Notes: generated by a model not told the origin, from the letters alone. 5,680 nucleotides of DNA from Actinomycetes bacterium (GCA_023425615.1 JAFACJ010000835.1:1-5680); one strand, 5' to 3'; positions 1-5,439 are shown, numbered from the stretch's first letter. Numbers and translations are program-made.

Positions 1-248
1 GGCTCGACCTGCACGGCGAGTTCCCGCCCCCGCCGCGACGCCTCGGCGCGGGCGGCGTCGAGGAACTTGCGCCACGCGACCGCGACGAGCCATGCCTTCG
101 GGTCGTGCGGCGGGTCGTCCGGCCAGGTGTCCAGCGCCCGGATCAGGGCTTCCTGCACGGCGTCCTCGGCCGCCGCGAAGTCGGCTCCGCGACGGACGAG
201 GACACCGATCACCGCGGGTACGAGCTCCCGCAGCAGCGGCTCGTTCAC
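1..248 (-). CDS. ECF RNA polymerase sigma factor, probable ECF42 group (5' part; C-terminus outside window)
   Basis: Alternative sigma factor directing RNA polymerase to a small regulon. The visible 82 residues begin MNEPLLRELVPAV (GTG start) and contain a sigma region 2 core: an AAAEDAVQEALIRALDTWP stretch (about residues 25-43), then PKAWLVAVAWRKFLDAAR (about 49-66), matching the usual 'DA.QEA...A...WP....P.AWL...ArnrllD..R' pattern of region 2.1-2.4. The GTG start at 246-248 overlaps the TGA stop of the upstream YCII gene in a GTGA tetranucleotide. No Shine-Dalgarno precedes it, so translation is probably coupled. Pairing with a DGPF/YCII gene is the hallmark of ECF42 sigma factors, which carry a long TPR-like C-terminal extension instead of a cognate anti-sigma. 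That extension would lie beyond position 1 and cannot be checked here. The ECF call is firm; the group assignment rests on neighbour and promoter. Confidence 0.88.
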   Translation of the reverse strand, partial: MNEPLLRELVPAVIGVLVRRGADFAAAEDAVQEALIRALDTWPDDPPHDPKAWLVAVAWRKFLDAARAEASRRGRELAVQVE

Positions 249-652
249 TCGGTGACCGTGGGCGGCGCGGTGAGGAACGGCCGGACCTCGATCCACTCGT
301 GGATCGGCTCGCCGCGGGGCCCGGGAGCGGCGGACAGCTCCCCGGCCAGCTCGGCCGCGCGATCCCACGAGTCCACGTCGATGACCATCCAGCCCGCGAT
401 GAGGTCTTTCGTCTCGGCGAACGGACCGTCGGTCACCGGTGGGCGCCCCTCGCCGTCGTACCGCACGAACGTGCCCTCGGGCGCCAGTGCCTGGCTGTCG
501 ACGAACTCGCCCTTCTCCTCCAGGCGTGCGGCGAAGTCGTGCATGAACTGCACGTGCGCGTCGACCTCCTCCGGCGTCCACTGGTCCATCGACCCGCAGT
601 CGACGGCGGGGGCCGGGCCACCCCGGTAGTGCTTCAGGAGCAGGTATTTCAT
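245..652 (-). CDS. YCII/DGPF-domain protein, ECF42-associated
   Basis: Small cytosolic 135-residue protein of the YCII-related (DGPF) family, with a dimeric alpha/beta-barrel ferredoxin-like fold. No reaction is established for these ECF-linked members. Visible features: the N-terminal beta strand MKYLLLKHYRGG (1-12), an acidic helix around 27-48, the family signature VTDGPFAETKDLIAGW (73-88, DGPF at 75-78), a second strand WMVIDVDSW (88-96), helix 97-106, and a C-terminal strand IHEWIEVRPF (117-126). Length is normal for the family. The ATG at 650-652 has an AAGGGG ribosome site seven bases upstream (660-665), and no better start lies upstream. It is the first gene of a two-gene unit with the sigma gene, overlapping it by four bases. 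A promoter of ECF42 type lies about 50-80 bases upstream, so it is probably the main target of its own sigma factor. Confidence 0.92.
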   Translation of the reverse strand: MKYLLLKHYRGGPAPAVDCGSMDQWTPEEVDAHVQFMHDFAARLEEKGEFVDSQALAPEGTFVRYDGEGRPPVTDGPFAETKDLIAGWMVIDVDSWDRAAELAGELSAAPGPRGEPIHEWIEVRPFLTAPPTVTE

Positions 653-703
653 CGTGGTTCCCCTTCTTCGCCGCGCGGCCCGTCGTGGCCGCTCCGCCCC
701 TGG

Positions 704-730
704 GACGGAGCCGGCGCCGCATTCTCGACA
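704..730 (-). promoter_or_regulatory. Putative ECF42-type promoter of the DGPF-sigma operon
   Basis: Reading the minus strand, TGTCGA (730-725) is followed after 17 bases by CGTC (707-704). From memory of work on Streptomyces venezuelae ECF42 factors, the recognised motif is TGTCGA at -35 and CG(A/T)C at -10; both elements match here exactly. Transcription would start near 697, giving a 5' leader of roughly 45 bases before the YCII ATG. The motif lies in the only intergenic space upstream of this operon. It implies autoregulation by the downstream sigma gene. Confidence 0.68.
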
Positions 731-774
731 CCCGGGACGGAGATTAATGGGAACCGCCCGGCCTCCCGCCGATG

Positions 775-794
775 GGGAGCGGTGGCGCTCTCCC
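775..794 (-). terminator. Weak hairpin after the permease gene, possible terminator
   Basis: Immediately after the TAA stop of the permease (798-800), the minus strand reads GGGAG and then CTCCC with a 10-base interval. An alternative pairing adds AGC/GCT next to GGG/CCC with a two-base bulge. No U-tract follows, which is common for actinobacterial terminators but makes the call weak. It sits between the permease stop and the separate promoter of the DGPF operon, where a terminator would be expected. Confidence 0.3.
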
Positions 795-797
795 GGG

Positions 798-3056
798 TTA
801 CTCGTTGCGGACGGTCTCCGGGCCGGTGATCCGTCTGAGGAGCGGGAGGGTGGAGGCGATGACGGCCAGGGCGAGGGCCAGGCCCGCGGTGACGGTCAGG
901 TAGTAGCCGGCGTGGGGTGGTTGGAGCGAGTAGTCGAACTGGGCTTTGAGGAACAGGTGGGCGGCCAGGAAGCCGGTGCCGATCGCGACGGCGGCCACGG
1001 CCAGCAGCGGGACCGCGCTTTCGAGGAGCACCGTGCCGCGCAGGACGCCGAGCGGCACGCCGGTCAGGCGCAGCAGGCTGAAGGGGCGTTTGCGGTCGTT
1101 GAGCCCGCCTGCCACGTTCACCGCCAGGCTGCAACCGGCGATGGGGAAGCTGAGCAGCATGATGATGGAGGCCAGTTGCTGGAAGGCGGCCAGCTCCCGC
1201 ATGGACCAGCTCCGCTCCTCGGCGATGGTGATGGGCGGGCGGGTGTCGGGGAAGGCGGTCGCGAGGATGGTGCGCGCCTGCTCGATCGCCGCGGTCGATC
1301 CGTCGGTGGCCACGACGATCCGCTGGACCGGTAGCTCCCGGAGCCGGTCGGCGGAGATCGCCGCGGTGGGCCACGTCTCGGGCCAGTCCTCGAGGCCGTA
1401 ACCGCCGAAGTGCAGGAAGTTCGGGGTGACCGAAGCGGCCTCGGCGCCGTCCCGGCAGGTACTGAACACCGGCATGGCGGCCAGCTGGGCGCACGATGCC
1501 AGGCCGGCCGGCTGCGGTGGCCCGTGCAGGGCGGGATCGCCCCAGGCCGGGTCGGCGGTGCCGAGCGGATTGGTGTGGATCGCGGTGACTCCCCGGACGC
1601 CGGGTACCGCCTGGAGCCGGGCCACGGTCCCGTCGGGGAGCGCGGGCGCCGCCGGTCCTCCCTGTTCGCCGGTGGAGAGTTCCGCGACGAGGGCGTCGCC
1701 GGCCGCGGCGCTCGGTGTCGTCAGGCCGCGTTCGGCGACCATCGCGGTGATGACGCCGACGGTCGCGCTCATGATGCACAGGGCGAGTACCAGCCCGCTG
1801 ACCGAGCGGAATCCGCCCCTGGGGTCGTCGGCCAGGCGGCGCCCCGCGATGAGCAGGGCCGGCCGGCCGGTGCGCCGTGCCATGGCGCGGGCGCCGACCA
1901 TCGTCAGCCACGGCCCGGCGATCACGAGTCCGGCCAGCACCAGCAGTGCCCCGGAGGCGAAGGCCAGCACCTGCCCGTTCGTGCTCTCGGGCACCCGGCC
2001 GATGAAGTACGCCAGCTCGCCCAGTCCGGCGGCCAGCGGGATCACCCGGTAGGCGCGCGGTGGCTTGGGCGTGACCCGCCGGGTGACGCCGAGCGGTGAG
2101 ATCCGCACCCGGCGCAGCGAGATCCAGGAGGCGACCGCCGCTCCGGCGGGCACCCCCGCTGCGACGAGCAGGACGTCCGGCCACCCGAGTGACAGGTCCG
2201 CGACGAAGAACCGCGTTCCGGTCAGGTCGATACCGGCCAGCAGCGGACGGCACAGGAAGAACAACCCGAACCCGGCCGCGGCGCCGATGGCCGCGGCGAC
2301 CGTCGACTCGACCGCCGAGATCACCGAGATCTGTCCGGGGCCGGCCCCGACCAGCCGCAGCGCGGCGAACCGCTGTTCGCGCCGCGCCGCCGACAGCCGG
2401 GTGGCCGTCCCGATCAGGATCAGCACGGGGAAGATCAGCGCGACCGCGACGACCGACAGGATGAGGGCCATCCCGTTGGCGTTGATCCCGGTGCGGACCG
2501 TGCAGTTGGCGCCGGAGCAGCCGCTCGGCGAGAGCGTCGAGATCGCGGTGACGCGTTCGGCCCCGTGGACCCGTGCGAGCTGTTCGGGGCTGCGGCCGAC
2601 GATGACGATCAGCGAGTCCGGGCCGGGCAGCGCGGCACGGCCGATGGTGCCGGACTGCCGTCCGGGGAACCGGTCGCGGAGTTCGGCCGCCGGGACGGTG
2701 CGCAGCAGCGCGCCGAGCGCCGGGGAGACGTAGTACTCCCCCGGTCCCGGCAGCCGCGTGAGGCCGGGCGGGACCGGTGAGTCCGGCCCGGTGGCGGCGA
2801 CGTCCACCCGGCCGATGGTCTCGCCGTCGAAGGTGTCGGCGCGCAGCAGCCACCACAGCGGGTCCGCGGTGCCGGGCGTGCCCGTCTCGGTGTTGAGCCA
2901 GGCGTTGCGGGCGTTCTGGGTCGTGGTCGCGTTGATGCCGGCCAGGCAGCCGAGGAGCAGGCCGGCTCCCAGGGCCACCGCGGCGGCGATGACGGTGAGC
3001 CGGATCGCCGCCTCCCGGCCGCCGGCCAGCGTCAGCCGCAGTGCGAGCCGGATCAT
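798..3056 (-). CDS. FtsX/MacB-type ABC transporter permease (duplicated, about 10 TM)
   Basis: Membrane subunit of a mechanotransmission-type ABC system, 752 residues, probably exporting or sensing a peptide, lipid or antibiotic; the substrate is unknown. Predicted order: TM1 (18-42), first extracytoplasmic domain (43-194), TM2-4 (195-219, 244-270, 291-312), two linking TMs (about 335-352 and 364-386), TM7 (418-440), second extracytoplasmic domain (about 441-620), then TM8-10 (622-648, 672-699, 718-740). Each FtsX half has its cytoplasmic coupling-helix signature: EQRFAALRLVGAG (227-239) and RKRPFSLLRLTG (655-666). Because both halves are fused, one copy could serve an ATPase dimer. Each external domain has a close cysteine pair (C180/C185 and C522/C534), possible disulfides. 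The ATG overlaps the ATPase stop as ATGA with no clear Shine-Dalgarno, suggesting coupled translation. The family is certain and the TM limits are approximate. Confidence 0.95.
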   Translation of the reverse strand: MIRLALRLTLAGGREAAIRLTVIAAAVALGAGLLLGCLAGINATTTQNARNAWLNTETGTPGTADPLWWLLRADTFDGETIGRVDVAATGPDSPVPPGLTRLPGPGEYYVSPALGALLRTVPAAELRDRFPGRQSGTIGRAALPGPDSLIVIVGRSPEQLARVHGAERVTAISTLSPSGCSGANCTVRTGINANGMALILSVVAVALIFPVLILIGTATRLSAARREQRFAALRLVGAGPGQISVISAVESTVAAAIGAAAGFGLFFLCRPLLAGIDLTGTRFFVADLSLGWPDVLLVAAGVPAGAAVASWISLRRVRISPLGVTRRVTPKPPRAYRVIPLAAGLGELAYFIGRVPESTNGQVLAFASGALLVLAGLVIAGPWLTMVGARAMARRTGRPALLIAGRRLADDPRGGFRSVSGLVLALCIMSATVGVITAMVAERGLTTPSAAAGDALVAELSTGEQGGPAAPALPDGTVARLQAVPGVRGVTAIHTNPLGTADPAWGDPALHGPPQPAGLASCAQLAAMPVFSTCRDGAEAASVTPNFLHFGGYGLEDWPETWPTAAISADRLRELPVQRIVVATDGSTAAIEQARTILATAFPDTRPPITIAEERSWSMRELAAFQQLASIIMLLSFPIAGCSLAVNVAGGLNDRKRPFSLLRLTGVPLGVLRGTVLLESAVPLLAVAAVAIGTGFLAAHLFLKAQFDYSLQPPHAGYYLTVTAGLALALAVIASTLPLLRRITGPETVRNE

Positions 3057-3739
3057 GACGCGACCGTGGTCAGGGAGGTGACCCTGCCGTCGCGGACGAC
3101 GACCTCACGGTCCGCGCACGCCGCCACCCGCGCCTCGTGGGTGACGATGATGACGGTGGTGCCCTGCTCGCGGGCTGCGGTCACCAGCAGATCCATGACG
3201 TGTTCTCCGGTCAGCGAGTCCAGCGCCCCGGTCGGTTCGTCGGCGAACAGCACGTCGGGCCCGGCGACCAGGGCGCGGGCCAGGGCGACCCGCTGCGCCT
3301 GCCCTCCGGACAGCTCTCCAGACCGCCGGCGTTCCAGGCCGTCCAGGCCGAGCCTGCCGAACCACGAGCGGGCCTCGGCCAGCGCCCGCGCCCGGCGGAC
3401 GCCGTCCAGCAGCAGCGGCATGGCGACGTTCTCCTCGGCGGTCAGTTCGGGTACGAGCTGGCCGAACTGGAAGACGAACCCGAACCGCTCCCGCCGCAGC
3501 GCGCTGCGCTGCTTCTCGCGCAGTGTGTCCAGCCGCCGCCCATCGAACCGGATCTCTCCGGAGTCCGGTGTGAGGATCCCGGCCAGGCAGTGCAGCAGCG
3601 TCGATTTGCCCGATCCGCTCGGCCCCATGATCGCGAGGATCTCGCCGGCGGACACCGCCAGGCTCGCCCCGCGCAGCGCGGGCGTCTGCCCGAACGACAA
3701 CGTGGCCTCCCGCGCCTCGACGAGTACCGGTCCCGTCAT
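3053..3739 (-). CDS. ABC transporter ATP-binding protein, MacB/LolD type
   Basis: Cytoplasmic ATPase of 228 residues, the usual length, that would dimerise and drive the FtsX-type permease encoded next. All nucleotide-binding motifs are intact: Walker A GPSGSGKS (39-46), Q-loop FVFQFGQL with Q91, signature LSGGQAQRVALARAL (143-157), Walker B VLFADE (163-168), D-loop GALD (171-174) and switch histidine H201 in IIVTHEARVAACAD. The FVFQ.GQLVPELTAEENVAMPLLL stretch (88-111) and EPTGALDS are typical of the MacB/LolD/FtsE subfamily. The ATG at 3737-3739 overlaps the PadR stop as ATGA and has a strong GGAGG site (3747-3751) seven bases upstream inside padR. It should therefore be well translated as well as coupled. 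Nothing suggests degradation. Confidence 0.97.
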   Translation of the reverse strand: MTGPVLVEAREATLSFGQTPALRGASLAVSAGEILAIMGPSGSGKSTLLHCLAGILTPDSGEIRFDGRRLDTLREKQRSALRRERFGFVFQFGQLVPELTAEENVAMPLLLDGVRRARALAEARSWFGRLGLDGLERRRSGELSGGQAQRVALARALVAGPDVLFADEPTGALDSLTGEHVMDLLVTAAREQGTTVIIVTHEARVAACADREVVVRDGRVTSLTTVAS

Positions 3740-4260
3740 CGTTCGACCTCCGAGGCCAGCGCGCCAAGGCGGGCCGCGGTCAGGTCGATCCAGCGCAGAT
3801 CGGCCTCCAGGTGGAACATGGCGTGGTCGGCCAGGAGCTTGTCGAGGAGGGGACCCGACCGTTTGACCTCGGTCAGCTCCCGCATCCGCTGCAGGTGCGC
3901 GGCCCGCTGGGCGTCGAGGTAGGCCGCCGCGTCCCGTCCCAGCATCAGCGCCAGCACGACCTTGGTGAACAGCACCGTCTGCAGATGCGGCTCGGCCTCG
4001 GCCGGCTCGGCCAGCCAGGTCTCGACCTCGGTCGCGCCGAGCTCGGTGATGACGTAGCGCTTGCGGTCGGGCCCGGCCCCCGGTTCCGGCTCCCCGGCGA
4101 TCACCTTCCCGTCGCGGGCGAGGCGGCTCAGCGTCGAGTACACCTGCGAGGCCGACAGCGGCTTGCCCCGTCCGAAGTACGTGTCGTATTCGCGTTTCAG
4201 GTCATAGCCGTGGCTCGGTTCCCGCTCCAGCAGACCGAGTAGCGCAAGAGGAACAGTCAT
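3736..4260 (-). CDS. PadR-family transcriptional regulator
   Basis: Winged-helix DNA-binding repressor of 174 residues and first gene of the operon with the ABC ATPase and permease. The N-terminal domain (about 4-80) shows the PadR pattern: LALLGLLEREPSHGYDL (5-21), recognition helix LSASQVYSTLSRLARDG (35-51), and wing PDRKRYVITELG (64-75). The C-terminal region (about 86-170) is helical and rich in A/L/E, the Vir_act_alpha_C dimerisation part. PadR proteins beside ABC exporters usually repress the transporter until a ligand, often the exported compound, binds between the C-terminal helices; that role is inferred here. The ATG at 4258-4260 has no Shine-Dalgarno, and a -10-like sequence ends only five to seven bases upstream, which favours a leaderless transcript. 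The start fits the family alignment, since the first helix begins within five residues. Confidence 0.95.
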   Translation of the reverse strand: MTVPLALLGLLEREPSHGYDLKREYDTYFGRGKPLSASQVYSTLSRLARDGKVIAGEPEPGAGPDRKRYVITELGATEVETWLAEPAEAEPHLQTVLFTKVVLALMLGRDAAAYLDAQRAAHLQRMRELTEVKRSGPLLDKLLADHAMFHLEADLRWIDLTAARLGALASEVER

Positions 4261-4265
4261 ACCCG

Positions 4266-4297
4266 AATGTATACACCACGACTAGACACTCAGTCCA
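4266..4297 (-). promoter_or_regulatory. Probable leaderless promoter and PadR operator (TGTATACA)
   Basis: On the minus strand, TGGACT (4297-4292) resembles a -35 and is followed after 18 bases by TATACA (4273-4268); the overlapping TACATT (4271-4266) fits the actinobacterial TAnnnT -10. Transcription would begin at about 4260-4262, at or just before the padR ATG. The perfect 8-base palindrome TGTATACA (4268-4275) covers the -10, where a bound dimer would block RNA polymerase. PadR operators are commonly AT-rich dyads with ATGT/ACAT arms, and the sequence here starts ATGT on the plus strand. Autorepression is inferred. Confidence 0.55.
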
Positions 4298-4320
4298 TAG
4301 CTGACCGAAATGCGGTCCCA

Positions 4321-4446
4321 GCCCCCCTTATCGACACGGGACGGTGGAACGAAACGGTTCTGGACGCGGTCGATCTCGTCGTGCCGGACGGGAAGGTCAC
4401 CGCCCTGCTCGGCGAGTCGGGATGCGGCAAGTCCATGGTCGCCGTC
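4321..4446 (+). pseudogene. N-terminal remnant of an oligopeptide-type (OppD/DppD-like) ABC ATPase
   Basis: The plus-strand frame that opens at an ATG at 4267 encodes, in its middle, ETVLDAVDLVVPDGKV followed by TALLGESGCGKSMVA. This is the first beta-sheet and Walker A (GESGCGKS) of an ABC ATPase. The GESG.GKSM.A form is typical of the OppD/DppD group, which handles peptide or metal uptake. Homology stops right after Walker A; the expected ALAIMGLL helix, Q-loop, signature and Walker B are absent, and the frame runs into unrelated sequence to a stop at 4522-4524. The first residues from the ATG overlap the padR promoter and look unlike an ABC N-terminus, so the ATG is probably accidental. 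A non-functional fragment left by deletion or rearrangement is the simplest reading. The left edge of homology is uncertain. Confidence 0.62.
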
Positions 4447-4459
4447 CGCCGCCATGGGA

Positions 4460-4558
4460 TCAGGGCACGAGGATGTTCTTGCCTATCGTGGTGCGGGCCT
4501 CGACGGCAGCGCGGACGCCGGTGACCTCCATCAGCGATGAGGCGTAGACGAACCCCGT
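4460..4558 (-). pseudogene. C-terminal remnant of an MDR-type (zinc-binding/quinone) oxidoreductase
   Basis: Read on the minus strand from about 4558 to a TGA at 4460-4462, one frame gives GFVYASSLMEVTGVRAAV and then EARTTIGKNILVP-stop. The ending 'A...T.GK.ILVP' is the usual last strand of NAD(P)-dependent medium-chain dehydrogenases and quinone oxidoreductases, following the helix that contains the '.VRAAVEA' segment. Upstream of about 4559 the same frame turns into Arg/Pro/Gly-rich sequence with no resemblance to a Rossmann domain, and I see no start. Only about 32 residues of a roughly 310-350-residue protein remain. The relic faces the ABC relic tail to tail with about 13 bases between. 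It is short, so the assignment is moderate. Confidence 0.45.
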
Positions 4559-4586
4559 CCTTGGCCGCCGATCCGGACCCGGTCCA

Positions 4587-4601
4587 CGGCCGGAACGGCC
4601 G
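4587..4601 (-). terminator. Hairpin downstream of the DedA gene, possible terminator
   Basis: The self-complementary hexamer CGGCCG occurs twice (4587-4592 and 4596-4601) separated by three bases, giving a perfect six-base-pair GC stem with a TTC loop on the minus strand. It begins 18 bases after the DedA stop codon (4620-4622). There is no T-run after the stem. The region also holds GGACC-C-GGTCC at 4575-4585. In sequence this GC-rich such hairpins arise easily, so position is the main support. Confidence 0.35.
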
Positions 4602-4619
4602 GGAACGCGGCCCCCCGGC

Positions 4620-5252
4620 TCACGGCCGGGTGTCGTCGTGCTCGTCGTGGCGCTCGGTTCTGCGTCGGTGCAGGTGCCAGGCCAGGAGGGCGGCGAGGGC
4701 GATCGCGGTCAGCAGGAGGGCGGTGATGCGGCCGACGAGTCCTTCGATCCGGGTGTAGGCGGCTCCGGCGAAGTAGCCGAGGAGGGTGAAGCCGACGCCC
4801 CAGATGAGGCCGCCGAGGGCGTTGAAGAACAGGAAGCGGCGGTAGGGCATGTGGGAGACGCCGGCAAGGGCGGGCGTCATGGCGCGGAAGAAGGCGGTGA
4901 AGCGGCCGACGAAGACGGCGGCCGGTCCGCGGCGGCGCATCAGGTCCTGGGCTTTGGCGATCCCGTCGGCGTGGCGCCGCAGCGGGCGGATGCCGAGGAG
5001 CGCGGGGCCCGCGCGGCGGCCGATCTCATAACCGGTGGAGTCGCCGAGGATGGCGGCGGCGACGACGGTCGGGATGAGCCAGGCGATGGAGACCTTGCCC
5101 TGGTGGGCGAGGACTCCGCCGAGGACGGCGGCGCTCTCGCCGGGGATGACGAAGCCGACGAAGAGGGCGTCTTCGGCGAAGACGAGCGCGGCGACGACCG
5201 CGTAGACGACCGGGCCGGACAGGCCGCCCAGCCAGTCGGTGATCGAGCGCAT
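4620..5252 (-). CDS. DedA-family (SNARE-associated/VTT domain) integral membrane protein
   Basis: Inner-membrane protein of 210 residues, a typical DedA length. Members are proton-dependent lipid flippases or transporters, some recycling undecaprenyl phosphate or phosphatidylethanolamine and others supporting envelope homeostasis. Visible: hydrophobic N-terminal segment (14-36) with FAEDALFVGFVIPGES, a GDSTGYEIGRRAG turn (70-82), the GRFTAFFRAMTPALAG signature (116-131), then NALGGLIWGVGF (144-155) and a final TM (about 172-193) before a charged, His-rich tail. E27 and E39 are 12 apart, and R117 and R123 are six apart. These match the spacing of the essential E39/D51 and R130/R136 of E. coli YqjA, so a working protein is likely. 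The ATG at 5250-5252 is preceded by a GAGGCGAG stretch that may serve as ribosome site. It is a single gene, divergent from the exported protein gene at 5440. Its specific substrate is unknown. Confidence 0.93.
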   Translation of the reverse strand: MRSITDWLGGLSGPVVYAVVAALVFAEDALFVGFVIPGESAAVLGGVLAHQGKVSIAWLIPTVVAAAILGDSTGYEIGRRAGPALLGIRPLRRHADGIAKAQDLMRRRGPAAVFVGRFTAFFRAMTPALAGVSHMPYRRFLFFNALGGLIWGVGFTLLGYFAGAAYTRIEGLVGRITALLLTAIALAALLAWHLHRRRTERHDEHDDTRP

Positions 5253-5295
5253 CGGCTCGCCTCGCTCCCTCGGGATGCCGGTGGGACCCGTGCTA

Positions 5296-5309
5296 CCGGG
5301 TATGCCCGG
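5296..5309. repeat. Perfect inverted repeat CCGGG-TATG-CCCGG in the DedA upstream region
   Basis: Five-base-pair arms with a four-base loop lie about 45 bases before the DedA ATG. It could form a short hairpin in a dedA leader or act as a protein site. It has no U-tract and no recognisable riboswitch around it, and may be a chance product of high GC. Confidence 0.3.
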
Positions 5310-5360
5310 AAACGCGGGAGCCCTAGCGCCGAGGTGCGCGCCGCGCCCCGGAGGAGTCCG

Positions 5361-5391
5361 TGTGAAGATCGCTCCTTCACATCACTCACAT
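5361..5391. promoter_or_regulatory. Candidate operator: TGTGAAG-N7-CTTCACA dyad plus TCACAT direct repeat
   Basis: TGTGAAG (5361-5367) and CTTCACA (5375-5381) are perfect complements over seven bases with a seven-base centre, giving a 21-base dyad. The right arm merges into a direct repeat, TCACAT at 5377-5382 and 5386-5391, spaced nine bases start to start. This patch is clearly less GC-rich than its surroundings. It sits between dedA and the divergent gene, about 30 bases upstream of a -10-like TAGGAT, so it could bind a regulator of either gene. The regulator is unknown; an RNA hairpin is the alternative. Confidence 0.4.
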
Positions 5392-5417
5392 TCGTCTCTT
5401 ATGCCCCATCTGTGGCT

Positions 5418-5428
5418 CTAGGATCTAG
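5418..5428 (+). promoter_or_regulatory. Possible -10 (TAGGAT) within a CTAG-N3-CTAG dyad, promoter of the exported-protein gene
   Basis: TAGGAT at 5419-5424 fits the actinobacterial TAnnnT -10, placing a start near 5430 and leaving a very short leader before the GTG/ATG at 5437/5440. No good -35 is present at 16-18 bases; the nearest sequence is TCTCTT-like. An activator binding the dyad upstream would fit such a weak promoter. CTAG is rare in GC-rich actinobacteria, so two copies in 11 bases over the -10 are notable. Confidence 0.35.
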
Positions 5429-5439
5429 CGGCGGGGGTG

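Larger units (their letters stand above)
4261..4619. other. Gene-poor interval with the padR promoter and two gene remnants
   Basis: These 359 bases lie between divergently ended units: the padR start on the left and the dedA stop on the right. From left to right they hold the padR promoter, a plus-strand ABC ATPase N-terminal relic, a short junction (about 4447-4459), a minus-strand oxidoreductase C-terminal relic, and GC-rich sequence with a hairpin behind dedA. I see no intact gene. Plus-strand frames here are open for up to 85 codons, but no full-length domain fits. Confidence 0.6.

Noticed and set aside
653..797. Small gene between the permease and the YCII gene
   Set aside because: No start with a ribosome site and coding-like composition. 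The interval is accounted for by a hairpin and the ECF-type promoter.
92..829. Long plus-strand frames across the sigma and YCII genes
   Set aside because: Antisense to well-supported minus-strand genes, with low-complexity Arg/Pro/Gly composition typical of spurious frames at high GC.
649..2856. 735-codon open frame on the minus strand
   Set aside because: It is a frame-shifted shadow of the FtsX permease: the product is an Arg/Gly/Pro/His-rich string without any domain, while the other frame gives clean FtsX motifs and TM segments.
3066..3922. Overlapping plus-strand frames and a second minus-strand frame across the ABC ATPase
   Set aside because: The ATPase frame contains every ABC motif; the others are compositional shadows.
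4280..4295. GACT-N8-AGTC inverted repeat upstream of padR
   Set aside because: Only four-base arms, expected by chance. The TGTATACA palindrome is a better operator candidate.
5361..5390. CRP-like TGTGA...TCACA site
   Set aside because: The half sites are separated by 11 bases (or 20 to the second TCACA) instead of the six needed for a CRP/FNR-type site.
5253..5439. Riboswitch, such as a c-di-AMP element, before the exported-protein gene
   Set aside because: No conserved riboswitch core could be recognised; only short dyads are visible.
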